Shown piece after piece: positions 61,582 through 64,000 of a DNA stretch of 64,000 nucleotides (its first letter is position 1; each line of letters starts with the position of its first letter). Under the pieces are notes generated by a model, which did not search any database, was not told the DNA's origin, and worked only from the letters and a program-made list of their open reading frames with translations. Origin of the DNA: Megalonaias nervosa (lineage: Eukaryota; Mollusca; Bivalvia; Unionida; Unionidae); assembly GCA_016617855.1 (NCBI GenBank), contig JAECUM010001756.1, positions 1 through 64,000 of the forward strand, read 5' to 3'. The position numbers were made by a program, and so were the translations under genes.

Positions 61582-61991
61582 GTATTTATATTTAGTATCA
61601 GGCCTTGATTTCTCAGTGGAACTTAAGTCTGGACTTAAGGAATCAAAATGAAATTTAAGTCTTGCTTAAGTTTGTCCAGTCTGATGTTGTCATTCTAGAC
61701 TTTAGCATTAAGACATACTGAAGCAGCAGCCAAATATCATGGGGTCAACAAATTTAATATTTTGGAAAGGAAAATATTTTTCTTTAATTTATGATATTAA
61801 GGTTTTTATCTTGTATTACTTCATGTTTATGATTTTTGAAGGCCTTATTTTTCTAAAGTTTTTGTCATTCTTTATATTACATTTCTAATTTAGGATGAGA
61901 ATATTATATTCAAAATAATAGCCCACTTTGCATTTGTAAAACAGCTCTTCTGTTTATCAGAAGTAACTGCTACTATATTTTATTCTTGCAG

Positions 61992-62037
61992 GAAAATTAG
62001 AGAAGGAAATACCTAAACTAGATTTAAATAAAGAGAG
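61992..62037 (+). CDS. Small exon, Lys/Leu-rich
   Basis: 46 nt (2 + 14 codons + 2). Acceptor TTCTTGCAG, strong donor GTGAGT. The split codon gives Gly, then KLEKEIPKLDLNKE, and the leftover AG completes Arg with the next exon. Confidence 0.82.
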
Positions 62038-62194
62038 GTGAGTCTAATTTTAAAATGTTATATCTGCTTTTTTCCCAGGGGTGGTGAAAGGGGTTTTACA
62101 ATGATTGAGTTTGTAATTTTAAAAAAAAATTTCACCTCACGTATTGTATGTACAATTTTACAAATTTAAGAAAGAGAAATTAATGTATTATTGA

Positions 62195-62832
62195 AGAGTC
62201 TACCTGCTTTGAGACTTACCTGTTGTGTCAGTACAACTATTAGGACTTACCTGTTGTGTCAGTACAACTATTAGGACTTACCTGTTGTGTCAGTACAACT
62301 ATTAGGACTTACCTGTTGTGTCAGTACAACTATTAGGACTTACCTGTTGTGTCAGTTCCACTATTAGGACTTACCTGTTGTGTCATTATCAGTATTAAGA
62401 CTTTCATGTTGTGTCAGTACCACTATTAAGACTTACCTGTTGTGTCAGTATCAGTATTAAGACTTACATGTTGTGTCAGTACAACTATTAAGACTTACCT
62501 GTTGTGTCATTATCAGTATTAAGACTTACATGTTGTGTCATTATCAGTATTAAGACTTTCATGTTGTGTCAGTACCACTATTAAGACTTACCTGTTGTTT
62601 CAGTATCAGTATTAAGACTTACATGTTGTGTCAGTACCACTGTTAAGACTTACCTGTTGTGTCATTATCAATATTAAGACTTTGATGTTGTGTCAGTACC
62701 ACTATTAAGACTTACCTGTTGTGTCATTATCAGTATTAAGACTTACATGTTGTGTCAGTACCACTATTAAGACTTACCTGTTGTGTCATTATCAGTATTA
62801 AGACTTAGATGTTGTGTCAGTACCACTATTAC
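62195..62832. repeat. 31-bp minisatellite with dimeric order
   Basis: About 20 copies around ACTTACCTGTTGTGTCAGTA and CCACTATTAAG. The first copies are uniform (period 31 bp). The right part alternates a CAGTACCACTATT type with a CATTATCAGTATT type, giving a 62-bp dimer. MITE M2 interrupts its right end. Confidence 0.95.
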
Positions 62833-63151
62833 AATTGGATTAAAATCAGATCTCTGCTGTTGTACATGAAGATCTGACAGTGACAGCTTAGGGATCATGT
62901 TCTGGTGACCTATGTTATTACCATAATTGCTAATTGTATCAAGCAGTCAGATGAAGTCTTATATCTTCAAGTTTGGAGACAGAGCACTGTGGATGAAGAG
63001 CATGAATGTGTACCGAACGATTTGATTCACTTTCAGATTTTTGAAAGCTGCATTTCCATTGGCTAATTCAAAAGTCACCAGAACATGACCCATCAGCAGT
63101 TGTTGTCAGATCTTCACATAGGACTGTGGAGATCTGATTTTGATCAGATTG
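62833..63151. mobile_element. MITE family M2, copy 2, inside a minisatellite
   Basis: Inverted ends TTGGATTAAAATCAGATCTC and GAGATCTGATTTTGATCAGA. It interrupts the 31-bp minisatellite and is flanked by CACTATTA on both sides, an 8-bp duplication that points to the hAT class. The uninterrupted repeat units give the empty site. Confidence 0.85.
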
Positions 63152-63208
63152 TCACTATTAAGACCTACATGTTGTCAAACAACTTTTAACAACTTCTTTC
63201 CTTCCAAG

Positions 63209-63359
63209 GGTTGCTCAGTTTTCACAAGAAGTATCACTTTACTCTGAAGGAGAGTGTGTACAAGAGAATAGTATTTGCATAAAAGAGGATAGTATTTGTG
63301 TACAAGAGAATAGTATTTGTGTAGAAGAGGATAGTATTTTAGTAAAAGAGTTTTTGTAA
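63209..63359 (+). CDS. Last visible exon, running into a 21-bp repeat
   Basis: Acceptor CCTTCCAAG. The completed Arg is followed by VAQFSQEVSLYSEGECVQ, and then by seven-residue repeats such as ENSICIK and EDSICVQ until a TAA at 63,357-63,359. Either this is the C-terminus made of repeats, or a donor inside the first repeat (for example GTGTAC near 63,255) ends the exon. The window ends too soon to decide. Confidence 0.5.
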
Positions 63360-63920
63360 AAGAGGATAGTATCTTTGCAAAACAAGATGGTATTTTTGTA
63401 AAAGAGGGTAGTATTTGTGTAAAAGAGTTTTGTTTAAAAGAGGATCATATCTTTGTAAAAGAGGATGGTATCTGTGTAAAAGAAGATAGTATCTGTGTAA
63501 AAGAGGATATTATCTGTGTAAAAGAGGATATTATCTGTGTAAAAGAGGATACTGTTTGTGTAAAAGTTTTGTGTAAATGAGGATAGGATCTTTGTAAAAG
63601 AGGATAGTATTTGTGTAAAAGTGGATGGTATCTATGTAAAAGAGGATAGTATCTGTGTAAAAGAGGTTAGTATGTGTGTAAAAGAAGATGGTATTTGTGT
63701 AAAAGAGGATAGTATTTGTGTAAAAGAGGATACTATTTGTGCAAAAGAGTTTGGTGTAAAAGAAGATAGGATCTTTGTAAAAGAGGACAGTAATCATGTA
63801 AAAGAGGATAGGATCTGTGTAAAGGGATAGTATCTGTGTAAAATAAGATAGTATTTGTGTAAAATAAGATGGTATTAGTGTAAAAGAGAATAGTATATGT
63901 GTAAAAGAGGATACGATTTG
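63255..63920. repeat. 21-bp minisatellite (seven-codon period)
   Basis: About 30 copies of AGTATTTGTGTAAAAGAGGA plus T. In the frame of the preceding exon it reads SICVKED and similar heptads until a stop at 63,357. Short deletions (for example TAAAAGAGTTT) change frame several times. Open frames further on (63,621-63,830 plus, 63,531-63,959 minus) are interrupted pieces of the same repeat. Confidence 0.93.
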
Positions 63921-64000
63921 TGATGCCAAGAAAGTGTTACTATTGACTTGTGAATTCATGATAAGTCTTGCTTTTTGTTAAACATTATGTCCAGGAAATC

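Noticed and set aside
63531..63959. 142-codon minus-strand frame
   Set aside because: Antisense of the 21-bp minisatellite; no sequence outside the repeat supports it.

Overview
The window looks like nuclear DNA from an animal, most likely a marine invertebrate. A mollusc would fit the SINE, MITE and minisatellite content, but the species cannot be fixed from the sequence. There are spliced exons with GT/AG borders in introns of 1-8 kb, no bacterial gene organisation, and much satellite, minisatellite and transposon-derived DNA.

Region 1 (1-24,060) is a U3 snoRNA locus. Four full ~4.0-kb units and one broken unit lie head to tail (1-17,337). Each full unit carries a 223-nt minus-strand gene that I recognise as U3 snoRNA from its box A region, box B, box C and box D, in the correct order and spacing. 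A sixth, strongly diverged unit (about 20,340-24,060) carries another full-length U3. A U3 pseudogene without box D sits at the broken array edge (17,338-17,533). Two non-coding blocks keep nearly constant distance from the U3 start in the diverged unit: a PSE-like element at exactly -42 to -61, and an E-box block at about -320 to -360. They are candidate promoter and distal elements. The units also hold antisense relics of a non-LTR retrotransposon and hypervariable CT tracts. Unit 1 alone has a tRNA-derived SINE with a 12-bp target duplication; the other units give the empty site.

Region 2 (24,060-27,800) is AT-rich DNA with a helicase-like relic, a perfect 13-bp hairpin, a hAT-type MITE and a long AT tract.

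Region 3 (27,829 to the right edge) contains one plus-strand multi-exon gene that I cannot name. Eleven well-supported exons, one extra candidate at the 5' side and one open terminal exon join without any phase conflict. They predict an acidic, partly coiled-coil protein of more than 400 residues. One exon is a 21-nt microexon, and the last runs straight into a 21-bp (seven-residue) minisatellite. Neither the start codon nor the end of the gene is certain.

The introns hold at least ten different minisatellites (21 to ~150 bp, two with higher-order dimers), a six-copy MITE family with inverted ends, further hAT- and mariner-type MITEs, two tRNA-derived SINE families, and an antisense Jockey-superfamily (CR1/L2-like) retrotransposon whose reverse transcriptase has lost its central palm.
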